Assembly (NCBI RefSeq): GCF_963576615.1
Contig: NC_088711.1
Span: 63,025,248 to 63,089,247 of the forward strand
DNA length: 64,000 nt
Origin: Watersipora subatra
Lineage: Eukaryota; Bryozoa; Gymnolaemata; Cheilostomatida; Watersiporidae
Direction of reading: 5' to 3'
Part shown: piece after piece, positions 23,642 through 36,899 of the stretch
How the letters are laid out: each line of letters starts with the position of its first letter
Position numbering within the stretch: position 1 is the first letter of the stretch
The notes under the pieces: generated by a model
Told to the model about the DNA's origin: nothing
Seen by the model: the letters and a program-made list of their open reading frames with translations, nothing else
Database searches by the model: none
Made by a program: the position numbers and the translations under genes

Positions 23642-26635
23642 CTTTTGTTTTCCTAAAAAGCAATGTTCAATTACTTCAGTAAAATTAACCGAACAACTAT
23701 GTTAGCATTGTATCCAGTTGATAGCTTTACATAAAGCATATTATTATAAACAGCACTGAATGGTGTGATCATCTCTTACTTAAATGTGTATGTTACTAGT
23801 GCTTCCTGTTCAACATTAAACTTTGCTATTTCAAAGGAAGCCAACACACATTCTGTACATGTTCAACTAACAATATCAGCTGATACAAGATCAGGATAGT
23901 TTCTGCCAAGTGCAGTCGGGTTGGTTTGACGACTCCAAACATTCACTAAATAAAATCAATACAACTTTATTATCAAGCAAGTCCCAAAATACCTACAATG
24001 AATTTAATTCAAATGCATCCTTAAATAACTTTATGAATTCTTAAATAACTCTATGAACTTTTAAATAACTCTATGAGCTGTTAACTAACTCTATGAATTT
24101 GGCTTTACATAAATGTTGGCATGATTGGTCAAGGTTAGTTCAACTACCTTAATCGTGTTGACGTTACTAAAACTATTAGTACAAAATATTTTTATGATAT
24201 GGCTTTTTAGCAGCGGTGTAGCTGCCTAGCTATATTAAAAGATCCTATCTTATTAATAACATAGTCATTACAGATTTTTATTACTCCGGAAGGTATACAC
24301 TCCTCACCTGTGTGATTAGATGATACATTGCGCCCACAACTACCAGCCCACCTATGGGTAGTTAATAACGATCGATCATAGACTTATCACTTCATTTAAC
24401 ATAGATTTACTTTACAAACTTAACAGCTCATGTCAAATTATTGAATTTTAGTACAGTATATTCATCAAAATTATTATCACACTATATGGAGTTGTCCATT
24501 CATTGAATAGGTGATAGAACTGCATCTGAACTGTCATGAACTTACAAGCTGTTTTGTAGATTTGAATAGAGAATCATGTAAGCTGTGGGCGTAGGCTTAG
24601 GCTTAGGCTTAGGCTGAGCATAACATAATAAATAATCTACGAATAATACATGAATCAACATAAAAGAGCAGTTAGTCATTTCTGTTCTCTAACCACCAGC
24701 TTGCTATCAGATCTGATGAAGCTATTTTAGTGTCAGGATTTTTAGCAACCAAAGCAACAAATCTTAGAAGCTGCTGCAGAGGTGTCTCCCTGCAGTATAA
24801 TATGTTACAGAGGTTGTGCACCATTGGCCAGGTTAGCTCACACCATCCCTGTCAAGAGTTTATCATTCACCTTAATACGTAGCGATGAGAGGTAAGGTAC
24901 ATACCTTTAGCAAAGTAGATACACTTTGTTCAATATCTTAAACTTTTAATGTATGAGAAACTTTTCCAGAGTTGGCATGTTTTTTCCTAAAAAATCAATT
25001 TGAAACTAGTGCAAATCACTTAAACAGCAGGCAGTAGATCTTGAAGACTTGATAGAGTTTTGTAGTGATGAAGGTACTAAGGCTAGAGCTAGAATAAGTG
25101 ATGACTGCTCATCTTCACACCAGATGGTGTTTCCATAGCAACAGCTATTATCACCACGCGTGGACGTAAGCACTCGCATCTCATCCCAAGTGTTCAAAAT
25201 GGATGATTGGCTCTTAAATGTGGCTTATGTGACATGGCGACAGCTTGACCTTTTGGCAGTTCTTTCCATTCACAGGCTGTTTAAATCACATTTAAGCCTA
25301 CCAGAGCTATCAACCAGCGATATTCTTTCACAGGCATCTATGAATTTGGATATGCTTAAACTGCACTGTCTCATGCCTGTGTTTGCAATATTTAAAAATT
25401 CCATCGATTTAGACAATTCTACAAAGATCAAAGATGCACATAGTTTTAGCAGCAGCTCAATTTCACTGATACGCTAATGTATCAATGAAAGAGAGCAAGA
25501 CTCAGAATCCGATGTTTTGAGTGTTTATTAGCTTTTGATTCCTACAAAACTTGATATCATTTTATTACTTATGGGTGCCAGCGTCCCAAACCACAAATGC
25601 ATGATATGGCTTTAAAATATAATTCAAAATATTTTTAATGCGCTTACATGATAAAGCAAAATGTTTTTATGTTTTACAAATCAGCCGATATCAACATCCA
25701 CTTCAAACAAATACATATAGCTCATACTCTGTAATCAAGTACACAAAAAATCTCCAGAATTTGTTAACAATGCTATCAGGCCTAACTATTAGCTACCGTT
25801 CTATGACCTACAAAATGAATGCTCGTTCTTGTCATATTAACATATTGACAACACTCACTATAAGCTCCCTGCGTAGTCTTACCTTTGATTGAGCAAGGGT
25901 AGAGCTGAGATACCAAATGTAGGAACGGTGAAGCTAACAAGATGTGATAAATATGAGGATGGTAGAGAGAAACTCTTCCGTAACCAGAAAAAATTAGTCA
26001 GAGCCGCAGAGCCAGTCATGCATAGAGATATTGTACTAGTTCTGCGCTACTAGCTTCAGCTTAACTGAAAACCTATTATTCACCTTCATTCAGCTTTTGA
26101 ATTGCTAAGACTGAAAGCTGAAGCGCAAACAAGACTTGAATAGGCATGCGAAAGTGACTCACAAAACGGTTGTAGAAAATTGTCGCAGGCCGTAGGAGAG
26201 AGCGGCTGATGAGGTGGAACATGCCATCTGCCACTTTAAGGTGGGTTGCTTGTTTGAGATGATATTGTACACGTAGCTCTGTCACTCGATGGTGTAGTAG
26301 AAAGCTGGTATAGTACTTACTGATGTTTACATTGGTGGTGACAGCCTGACAGCCTGACAGCAAAGTACAGCAACTCGACATCAAGGGGCAGTGAATCAGA
26401 TTCTGTATGTTTAATTATTTTATTTACGTAACTCTTCAACTTGAAATACAATCATTATTTATAAAACTATTATTTTTATTTGTTTTTAGTGAGTTACTTC
26501 ATTTAGATTTTAGTTTGCTGTAGAGCTTCTGTTTGTTATGCTGCTGAGTGTGTTTTGTTGAAGAAATTTAACTGGAGCTTTAATATAGTCATAAGAAATC
26601 TTTTGCCGAAGGTTGAGTTTTTGTATTGTTTCTGC

Positions 26636-26722
26636 TCCCTTTACCTACCCAGAACTTTACCTATCCAGAACTTTACCTACCCAGAACTTTACCTACCCAG
26701 AACTTTACCTATCCAGAACTAA
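26636..26722. repeat. Minisatellite, about 17 bp x 5
   Basis: Tandem copies of CTTTACCTACCCAGAA with C/T variants. Confidence 0.85.
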
Positions 26723-27325
26723 TAAGTAAATGTTGTTGTTAAGGTGGTGCAATAGGTTATTAAGTTTGTCCAGATGTTGTATTTGATAAAAGGAATTCGT
26801 TTCAGTATCGTACAATCACCTACAGCGGCTCTTGCGGCATAAGGTATACGTGTCTAGTACTCTCTGTGTGTGCTACTAGTAAACTAACCGGCGAGTTATG
26901 TTCTCTCCTAGCTGCAATGGTTTGGCAAGGAGCTAGCATTACTAATACTCCATTACAGCTTAGACATGCCAGAGAATCAAAGGGGATTAAGTTCTCTTAA
27001 CCTTAGCTATTCTGAGCAACAGATTGGATAGTACAATATGTTTTTTTCTAAGCTAGTGACTTAATCTGCCAGGGTTGAACAGTATTTGATACGAAACAGG
27101 AGTATCAGTTATGCTCTCTAGAAATTTCTCTTTGTGTTAATTTCACTCGAATACAGAGACAAGCTGTAGGTAGCGTCTGGTGAGTGCGGGAAGGCTGAGG
27201 CGGTTATTAATGAAGCATTGTCTACCTCTATACTACGCTGTGAAAAGCCTGTCACCTTTGATCTTCTGGTTTAGAAAACATACTGAAAAGGCGCATAGAG
27301 TTGGGGCAGTTAGTAAATTAATTCA

Positions 27326-27670
27326 TCATGAATAGGCAATGCTACTTATCAGATGAGGAAAGGCATTGAGCGCTTGGGAATCTGTCCTTAGCCCTAGGAT
27401 ATTGTCCACAAGACGGGTCATCGGGACAACCTGTTAAACTTGGTGTATGAAATCATTCAGCTTTTAAAGATGTACAAGTATCTGAACTAAAGCAAGAAAG
27501 ATATATACAGTGCAATACACACTTCACATGTTTCAAGACAGAGGGTGACGCTCCCTAGAAATACATACGGACTATGTAATGAGACAGTACACTGTACTCC
27601 AATATTTTTAGTAGATTATTTAAACATGGTGTAGGTGAGATCATAGAAAGCTGACAGATTTGCGTAATGA
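27326..27670 (+). repeat. Dispersed non-coding repeat, copy B
   Basis: Same orientation as copy A at 20212-20560 and alignable over most of its length. It ends about 275 bp before the propeller gene start codon, so it may lie in that gene's promoter region. Confidence 0.75.
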
Positions 27671-27945
27671 ATAATTTGTTAGTTTTTTTGATGCATTAGT
27701 TGTTATTGACTTCAGCTCAGCATTGCAGGATAATTAACACCGAGCTAGTCTTTACTCAACGTTAGTAAAATATAATGTCAGCCCAATCAAACTTTTCCGT
27801 AGAGTTAATTTTGTTTTGTAGAAGTAACTCTATGCTAAAAAGCTGATGCTCAGTATACTTAATTCAGAGATGTTAAGCGATTTCAACCATTATGGTGACT
27901 CAATAAAACTTTTTATTTTTAGAAAGACCTGAAGCCAGTCACATA

Positions 27946-30900
27946 ATGACTTCATCTTTGAAACGAAGGAAACAATTCATAGCGGTCCTACTGCTGTCTG
28001 CGAGTGTAGCTCTATTGTGGTACAATCAAACTAGGACTCTGGTAGATGACTATGACACTACAGCTGGTAAGTTCTTGCATAAAAATAAAGTGCTGCAATT
28101 TCAGATACAATGAGCTCTCCAGCAAATATAAAGAAAATGATGTGTGGAGTGTATTCTTATGGAAAGAGTTTTTGCTTAATTAAGTTGCTGACACGCCTAT
28201 TTCAACACAAGTTTGATACTTGCCGAGGCTTGAGCTAAAAAAGACATTCAGCACCAGTGGCCCTTGTTACCCATTTATTAGAAGTGAACACAACTCCAAC
28301 TTTATGTTTAAATATGATAGCTGCTCATAAACAACAATGCCGAAAATTGCCAACCTCGTATGGATGTGGTCAAACTAGATGCATGCATAAGGTGGAAAGC
28401 TAGATATTATTATTATTACTATTGTTACCGGTTGATTTTTCTCAGCTCTTTGTCTGGTAGTATAATGGTAACCGGTAAGGTCTCCTTTCCTCAGACATTC
28501 AATACTTTCTGTGATACTCTTGCTGGTCCCAACAGATCAGAAAACTGCGCTCTGTCGCTCTGTCCTGCGTCCATTTTTCCCAATTCTTCTCTTAGATTTA
28601 TTACTGACCGTCCCCAGCGCTCCAATCACAACAGGCATCACACTCACAGACGTCCTTCACAATTTCCCTATCTCTATAGCCAGTTCTTAGTACATATCTA
28701 TCTTTGCTATTTTCTTCTCTTCTTCTCTCTCACCACCAGACACAGCAATATCTACCAACCATACATGACCTAGTTCTTTAGCTCGCACCAATATATCTGG
28801 TCTCCTTGACTGTACCATATGGTATGTTTGAATGGTGAAATCCCAAAGTACTTCTGCCTTGTTGTTCCCTACAACTTTCTCTGCTGGTCGTACCAGTTCC
28901 TCGCATGTAGTAGTTTATACAACATGAGTTCCAATGTATAAGCTGTGCAGCCTTATCATGCCCTTTTTTATATTCTACTGAGCAAATTTTCCACACTCAC
29001 TCAGTATGTGAAATATAGTTTCGTCTTTCTTGTTACACATCCTGCATTCTGGTGTCCCTTCTTACTTTTCTATATTCATTTTTTGCCATCTCCTAGGCAA
29101 CACTTGATCTTGTGGTGCAGTTATCAGTCCCTCAGTTTTTTTCATAAATCCATTCTTTATCCACTTGTAACAACGCTCTTTTTTCGTAATCCTCTATCAG
29201 CTTTGGGTATTGTCCACGCACAGTTTTAGACCAATCTTTCCCGTTCTCTTCCTTGAATCCATTGCTGTACTTCTTTCTGCTGCTGTTCTTTGTTAGTGCC
29301 CTCAACAGTCAGTTGTATCCCTTGTTTTTGTCTTTGATGTAATCTAACAATCCATGCTCTTCAGCTCGTATCGTCACTTCTACCAATGTGTCAGTCCTTT
29401 CCCACCCTCACTCCTTGTTAAGTACAGTCATGTGACACTTGCTCTCTGGATGTAATGCTCTATTCATAGTCATCAGCTTTCTTGCCTTTCTGTTTATCTC
29501 TTTTAGCTTTCCTTGTTTCCAACTTAATATCCCACTAGTGCAGCTAAGAACAGCCACTGTGTTGATGGCTTTGAAGTTGATTGTATTTCCTTCATTTAGT
29601 TTTTATTCTAGTATCAGCTTTGTTCTCCTACTATATTCTCTAGATATTTTACACTTCATTTCTTTCATATTGACATCATCTCTCCTTAAGATTCCTAATT
29701 ATGTCTATCCATTTTCTTATAGGTCTTTCATCATCTCCCTATCAGAAAACCATATATCATTGTCCTCTTCTCTTTTCCTCCTGCTCATCATTAACATAGC
29801 ACACTTCTCCACTCCAAACCGCATTCTGATGTCTTTCGTATATATCCTTACCATCCACACTAGGAATTATAGAGCATTCTTCGTCTTGCCAAATAGTTCC
29901 AAGTCGTCCATGTATAGCAAGTGATTAATCATATCAGGTTGAGATCTACTAAGGCTATACCCCTGCGTAGTTTGTTATTATTATTATTATTATTATTGAT
30001 ACTATTATTGGTATTCTTCAATTCATTCATAAAATGTCATGTCATGATAAAAAAAAATTCAGTAAGTTAAATATTGTCACTTAGTCTCATAGATTTAAAA
30101 TATTCTGAACAAACAGATTTTTTTGACTTGGACTACATTGACAGCTAAAGTTCAAATGAGTTTATTTAGTAAAAACTTGAGATATTGCGATTGGAAAATT
30201 GCGGTTTGATTTTAAGCATGCTGAGCTGTTATTATGTTAGCTGAAGAAATCCTGTAAGGCCAACATTTTTTACTCAGGAATCCTGCCGCACTGGTGATAC
30301 GCATAAGCTCATGATTTATTTGTTTAATGCTGAAATGCTTAGCAATTGCATCATAAACTCTGGCGAAATGTGTTTGCTGGCTTAGATAATTGCTTTGAAA
30401 ATGGCAATATGTGTAATTTGGGGGGAGATCATGTTTTTAGTTGAGTTTTTAAAGAAGTTTAATAAATGCCATTTCAACTTGCTGCAAATTTGATACTATC
30501 AGTATTTTGTTTTTAATAAAGCTTTTAATAAAAGTCAAATTAGATTATTCAAGCAATGCCAATTGTTAAAAAAATTTATTTAATATGAACACTTTGATTG
30601 AGAATTTTTTCTATAATATGTTTAATATAATAATATAATATAATAATATAATATGTTTAATATAATAATATAATATAATAATATAATATGTTTAATATAA
30701 TAATATAATATGTTTAATATAATAATATAATATGCTGACTATTTGTGAAGCAACTTTAACAAAGTTTAAGGTGAGACTTCAAGTTTTTTTGTTTAAGTTG
30801 AAGCAGCGTAAAGTTATTCCTTAATTTAAAACCCTGCCGTAGCCTTTAAGTTTTTATTATGGACGAACTGTTATTAAAATGTTTATATTCTGTGGTAATG

Positions 30901-33900
30901 ACTCCTCACGGGGACTTTTGCAGAGCAAGCTGTGAAACTCTCGGAAGCTACAAATATAAACAAAGAAAAAAACGAGGTACCGCTCAAAAGCTTACCAGAT
31001 GGACTGTTCAGATGCAAACAAATGCTTGCTGGTTTGGTGTTCACTGAAAATACACCAATGGGAAGCACTCATGGCGAGATAACTTCACCAGTTACGTTAT
31101 CCGTGGTAAGTGAAAAGTCCAAACTAAGTACATGTATGTTTAACCTTTTTCTGTAAGCAAGAGGTTACATGCCCTGGTTACTTAAAGGATGTGTTTTACT
31201 CTAAGGCTAACAGTCCAACTACTCCAAGAAATAGCCTGCCGCCCCACTATTGTTGTACAGGAAGCTTTCACACTGTTGGCTATCTAAAAATGTAAAATTT
31301 TGTGACAAGGAATTGACAGGTTAACATACTATTTATTTTCATAACCATATCATAATAGTGGCCTTTGTCTGAAAGCACTAGTTAATCACAACCTACAGAC
31401 TACAGACTAGGGTACTGATGGAATGACATATGGAGTGAGATGACTCCTCTAAATGCCTCTAAATGTGTTTTGATAAGCCAAAGTTGCCTGTATGTTGTTA
31501 CATCACTTAATTGCTTACATGATGGATTTATTAGTGGCATATTTGTGTTTTGAAGGGTAACAAGAGCTTTTTGAGTCGTAAGTCTAAACATAAAAAATGC
31601 TTAAAATTGCATAAAAATAATATATTATTTGTGCTAGTATAACAGACAACCTGCTAATCAGGTTAGGCTTCACCCACAACACAGCACTATGGCTTAGCAA
31701 GGCTGACATCACTTACCACTGCCAGATACACTTACCAGATACCAAGGCTCACTGATACTCTGTTTCAGTAGCAGAAGCGAGTGCTTAGATATATTGCTTG
31801 TAGGTCCTCAAGCTAGGTTAAATTCTTATCTCTGTCGTGAACTGACGTTATTTTTGCAGGTTTCAGAGTAATTTGATTGCCAGACCAGTTGTATTGAAAG
31901 TACACTGTATTCACTCTATGTTTCATGGTAAAACGTCATATTTGTTTATACAGGTACGGTCTTTATCAAAAGAGGTAATAGCCCACATAAAAAATATATT
32001 CAATGATGACCACAATGAAAACATATACTTTGCGACTATACCCGCAATGGTAAAATCAGGCAACACCATTCAGATGGTGCAGAGGATCTGGCTAGGGCAG
32101 TATGAGAAAATGAAAACACACTATAGAGAAAAAGGTGAGTAAAATTTGAAGCTTGAGGGATCAGCTACCCTATTTAAATTTAAAGTTGGAGTTGTGTTAC
32201 CTTTGAATTAAAATGGGTAACAAAAGCCACTGGTGCATATCCTAGCACCAGCCCCAGGAAGTATTGAACCTGTGTAGGAACAGGCGTGTCAGCAGCTTTA
32301 GCAACAATTCTTCTTATAAGATTACATTCCAACACCTCATTTTATTTATATTTGCTGTAGAGCTCAATGTATTTGAATTATAACAGAATATAACACATTA
32401 TAGTCATCAGCTACTGTAGAGAGATTATTGAGAATGTAACAGTGTTTATGATAACAAGCATTGTAAAATAATTCTAAAATAGTTTCAAGGCTTACACATT
32501 GTCATCACACGTAGCTCGGTATTAAGGAGGTGCAATTTATTCAACAGCAGACTGCATGATGCTAGGAGTCCTGATCTACTGCTTATGTTAACATCCAGTC
32601 AGTATAGAGCAGTCTTATGTAAATAAGCTCATTTTATGACCCTAATTAACACTCAAAATAAACAGCTTAGCGCCTGAAAGCAAGAGCTAAAGTTTTAGTG
32701 TTCTACAACGGTTTAAGGTTACATCTATTTATCTGTATATATATATTTCTCAAAGTATGTCCGTGTGTCGTATGTCTGTCTGCATTTCGGCTATAGCTAT
32801 TATTAGAATAACTGCAGCTGGACAACAATGCTGACGCAATGTCATGGAGTACTGTCATTAGAAGCCTAGCAGCTTACTGCAATTTCCCTTTGACAATGTG
32901 CCAGGCTAATAGCTTGAAAGTTACAGTTGTTTGACAAAGTTTTAAAACCTTTACAGTTGTTTTCATTTTTCTCTTAATTTATTTCAACTACACAAAGCAC
33001 TTCCCTCATGATATGTAGTTTGAAAGTTAGAATGGTAAATGTTGTTTTATATTAAATACAAATCAATTTTCTGTCTAGACTTTTTTATTACACGGGCAAC
33101 GCCGGGTAGCACAGCTAGTTACTGTCTAAAGTTTGCATAGCTTATCCCTATTTACAGGATGGAGTCTCAACACTATGTTTAACGAGTTTCAGAACAGCTG
33201 GCAAGAGAACCACTTTTACCATATGTTAATGGATGAAAACTATAACATAGTGAAACCTGGAGAGATCATGGGTATTCCAACGACAACAAATGTGAAGTTC
33301 ACATACAAAAGTGATGGTCTTATGGACCCCAGGTATGAAGTACGGGGCATACTCGGAGTTTTCTTCTGTGGGAGAAAAAAGTTGCTGCTTAAATCTTGAT
33401 GGTTTACTTTTCGATTGCGACGCTATACAACCCTGGTCAGCATAGCGGCTATTGAAAATTTTAAATGCTGGGAAACGAAATTATTTAGAATAAATTCCAA
33501 CTAAATTTCTAAGTCTAGCTAAGAATATAAATAATCCACTAGTCTCTTTAAGGAAATTGTGCATGCCCACCTACTCAAGACATCCATTTTGACTTAATTG
33601 TTGTTTAGTGGATGGTAGATTTACAATATGACATTTAAATCTTAGATGTTAAGGTGTTTAACACATGTTCTTCATGTGTAATTGGTTTATTGTGTGAACT
33701 TTAGGTTGGTGATGAGTGGTGAGAACATGTATCTCATATTCCACACCTGGTTAGTTGACAAGAACAGCCATAATGACATAGGAGGTAGAGTTCATGTCTG
33801 GGACATGGAGAGACACGTGAAGAGACGATTGAATCTTCATATTACTCTACAGAGAACTGAGATTAATTGGATACCTCTTGATGTTAGGGGACAATTATAT

Positions 33901-36089
33901 TTCACATACAGGTATTGTCCTTGTAGCTATAGAAAGCTTTATAGAACCACTCGAGTTTTATTTCTCATCAAGGTACCATCTAGCTTTCTATTTATGATTT
34001 ATCACGTAAACAAGTAGTAACTCAGTTTATTGTTACAAAGAACTGCTATAAATAAAGCTATGTAAGATATACATATCTTTGTTACAATTTTAACAATTAA
34101 CAAATTACAATTGTTACAATTGTGCAATAGGCTAACTGCAACGGTAGCTGTAATGTACTGGGTGTTATTATGTACAACAAACAGCAATAATGAAAGGAAA
34201 AGATTATATGTTTCATAAGTAATTTTGATATTCATGTAAACTCTATTCATATTCTCATATTGCAACATTGATTCGAATATTGCAGGTGTAGTTTCAGCAA
34301 TGACACAATTGTATAGCCTAATAACTCTATTGTATAGCCTAATAACTCTATTGGCGAGAACTATTCTAGCAGAGCTATTATGCTTTTCAGCTTTAGCAGT
34401 GAAGTGTTAACTTCCTTAAAGTTCTGAAGATAATCACTGTATTGTTATACAATAATGTATCCATACATACATCACATATATTGCATGTTAGCATTATTAT
34501 TATTAGTATGTCAGCGTAATTATATATCTTATTTTTATATTAATTATATTAAAATCAAAACATTATCATAGTGATTGAAATTTTTTTTTATGTGTGATTG
34601 AGCAATCAGTTTTGCAAAAGGAATTTGTACCGGCACATCTGATTGGCGATAATGACCAATGGTAGCTCTCACTGGTATGGGTTTAGGTCTTTAGGGTGTT
34701 GAGAGGCTCATGTAGTGACAGTTGAAGGCTAGTGCTATTTCTAAGTGATTTACTTTTTTCGTCACTCGTAAGGGTAGTTCTCAGAATGATGTGAAGTTAT
34801 GAGAAAGTTTACTAACTGTATTTACAGAGGCTACTTAGCAATCGGATGTAAACGTTCATCCCGTAAGTTTAAATTGGCTGTTAGAGAATTCAGTTAAGCT
34901 CAATAGAATTCAAATGCGCATTGAGGAAGTCCTCAGTTGGTGTATGATTGCTCTATGCTGATTATTATGAAGTTGTGCTATCTATGAAAAAATTGATTTG
35001 ATAACATTCCCCTTCAATTTTAGTATATTCTATATGGAATATAATCTGGTAAATATTATACATATGTGCATATACATAATTATACATATATACATGCATA
35101 TATACATATATACATGCATATATAAATATATATAATGTACAAGTACATACATGTATATACGTATATACACACACATGTATATATCTATAAATATACATAT
35201 ATAAATGTGTATGTATATATAAATATAGTTTATACATACACATTTTATAAATCTATATTTCTATATATTGTATAAATTTATGTTTTATGGCATATAAATA
35301 TTTATATACATGTATATATATTTATATAGATATATCGGCACTTCTAACAATATTAAATATTGTCAATATTTAATTAATAGTATTTAAATATTATATATTC
35401 AAACTTTGAATAAAGAAGATATAAGGCATATTCATCTCATCTGTATTTCTGTTATTCTTTTTAGTATCGACCCTTTACGAGTGATGAAATGCAACCCTGT
35501 TGATGGGGAGTGTCAGTTTGTTTATGAACAAGATGGAAGTGCTCAAGAACAGTTTCAATATACCAGTGACCATCTACGTGGAGGCACCCCATGGCTCGAG
35601 TACAGCTACCCGTATTACATCAGTCTAGCCCACAACGTCGCTGCCACTTATAAACCGTACCAAGACTTCGCTATCTATAATGCTAATCTAGTTGTGATAA
35701 ATGTAGTCGATTGGAGAGTAGTATACGTGAGTCGCAATATAATTGCCAATTCTCGATGGCTGAAAAGTGAACCTGTCATAAGGAATCATACGATAGTCGC
35801 ACCATTTTGGTACCCTACCGGCATCATAATGCAATCAAAAGACATTATCGATGTCTCGTGTCACCTCAATGATGCCAGTGGACACGTGCTACGGCTAAGC
35901 GGAATTGAAAGCATCCTTTCACAGGTCATAGCTAAAGATAAATCGGAACAAACTCGTGGAGGTCCAAAAGTGCGAGTTGTGCAGCAATATGTACTCGAAT
36001 CTACCAAAGAATTTTATAACAACTCATGGATTTTTACAGGAGATATTATTGGCAAAACTGTGGAAGGGAAGGATATACTATTATCGTAG
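27946..36089 (+). CDS. Type II membrane protein, five-bladed propeller glycan enzyme-like
   Basis: Six exons: 27946-28066, 30924-31105, 31954-32134, 33158-33332, 33705-33911 and 35465-36089. All are GT-AG and in phase, giving 496 residues. A short basic N-terminus (KRRK) and one helix at about 11-26 predict a Golgi type II topology with a lumenal body. The body has features of the five-bladed beta-propeller carbohydrate enzymes (GH43/GH130 and GT108 group): LMDPRLV near 216, EINWIPLD at 272, LYFTYSIDP at 284 and LRGGTPWLE at 326. Those families include mannoside phosphorylases and beta-mannosyltransferases. I cannot name the exact family or substrate. N-glycosylation sequons are present (NQT at 27, NHT, NNS). 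AATAAA at 36167 is a plausible polyadenylation signal. An acceptor just before the ATG (TTTTTATTTTTAG) implies a 5' UTR intron. The neighbouring divergent gene is also a glycan enzyme. Confidence 0.82.
28395..29945 (-). mobile_element. LINE fragment, restriction-like-endonuclease class, 5' truncated
   Basis: On the minus strand, degenerate pieces follow the order of R2/R4/NeSL-like non-LTR elements. First comes reverse transcriptase (INHLLYMDDLELFGK, then RMRFGVEKCAML), then AINTVAVLS and KARKLMTMNR, then a zinc-knuckle-region remnant (EYKKGHDKAAQLIHWNSC). A PD...D endonuclease remnant (RRPDILVRAKE, then VDIAV) and VMPVVIGALGTVSNK follow. Several stops and frameshifts break it. The 3' end is a TAA/ATT microsatellite near 28395-28425, typical of these elements. 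It lies antisense in intron 1 of the propeller gene. Confidence 0.8.
30595..30735. repeat. AT-rich tandem repeat
   Basis: Repeated ATATGTTTAATATAATAAT units in intron 1 of the propeller gene. Confidence 0.85.
32738..33119 (+). mobile_element. Non-autonomous Helitron-like element
   Basis: The 5' part reads ATATATTTCTCAAAGTATGTCC, as in many invertebrate Helitron-like repeats. The 3' end has a GC-rich hairpin (ACGGGCAACGCCGGGT) about a dozen bases before a terminal CTAG, followed by T. It is about 380 bp, non-coding, and lies in intron 3 of the propeller gene. Confidence 0.6.
34300..34350. repeat. Short tandem duplication
   Basis: TTGTATAGCCTAATAACTC occurs twice in direct tandem in intron 5 of the propeller gene. 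Confidence 0.8.
35030..35345. repeat. ATATACATGT-type microsatellite
   Basis: A long stretch of TATATACATGTATA and TATAAATATA alternations immediately before the last exon of the propeller gene. The open frame on its minus strand is low-complexity noise. Confidence 0.9.
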
Positions 36090-36899
36090 ATCTTTTATTT
36101 TTCTGCTGTTACTCAGCGTCCTTTAGAATTTCTGCAATATTATGCTATTTATGTATTTATTTCTTTAATAAAATTTGAGAATTTTAAACTTTTGAGTGGA
36201 AGCACAATATTTTGAGTTATTAAGTTGATTTCATATACGATTTTAGGGGTCTATCAGACAAGAAAAATAACTAACATAAAAACAACCCTTTTGGGTCAAC
36301 AGGTCAACATGATTGCGTATAAAATTATCTCATTTGACAAAAGCTTTAACTAAAATGTATTTGAATGACTTCTCCTTTTGAATTAACTAAAAGCTCACAA
36401 TCTCGGATAGACGCTCGCTCGGATAGATAGTCCAAGAAGTCTCCTTAATTCTTTAAAAACCATACATAGAGAAAAGTAACAATTGAAACATTTCCTTTTA
36501 CAAAGAAGCATCTAACAGCCACAAAAGCACCACTACATACACTTCTATACAACAAGTTAACTGTGATGAACATGCAGAGACACTTGTGAATCTAAAACGA
36601 GTCTATATTATCCTGTCACCTTCACACTCTCCAGCTCCCTTCTACCTTACACCTCTGCAGAATCCCTGCAGACTATCAACTGTCTGTTGTAAGTCAGAGC
36701 TGTTGAAGTATCATGGGTCTCTCTCAATTTGACAATACTCTGGGCTGTTCATATTGTCTGACCTTGACTTTGCTCCACTCGATGATCTGTCGAGTTTTTT
36801 TAAATCATTATATAGACAATTTGATATGTTGGGTGTTATTTTACAATCGCATCAACCTTGGCTCAATAAAGCCTAAATAGGTGGTGTCTATATACATGT

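Larger units (their letters stand above)
23642..27945. other. Intergenic region between two divergent glycan genes
   Basis: This 4.3-kb spacer separates the starts of the fused transporter-transferase gene (-) and the propeller gene (+), and must hold both promoters. It contains a TTAAATAACTCTATGAA repeat (24025-24100), three TTAGGC-type units (24594-24615), a CTTTACCTACCCAGAA minisatellite of about five copies (26640-26722) and dispersed repeat copy B. Open frames on both strands at 25006-25477 and on the minus strand at 26076-26384 show no family resemblance and no consistent exon chain, so I do not call them genes. Confidence 0.4.

Noticed and set aside
25006-26384. Opposed open frames as exons of an intergenic gene
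   Set aside because: Both strands are open, no family is recognised and no consistent chain of splice sites was found.
28360-29924. Plus-strand open frames of 94-161 codons
   Set aside because: They are antisense shadows of the minus-strand LINE, whose frames carry the reverse transcriptase and endonuclease motifs.
34965-35243. 92-codon minus-strand frame
   Set aside because: Low-complexity translation of an AT-rich microsatellite.
35406-35464. ATG at 35406 as start of the 227-codon frame
   Set aside because: It lies upstream of a clear acceptor (TTATTCTTTTTAG) that joins in phase to the previous exon, so it is intronic.
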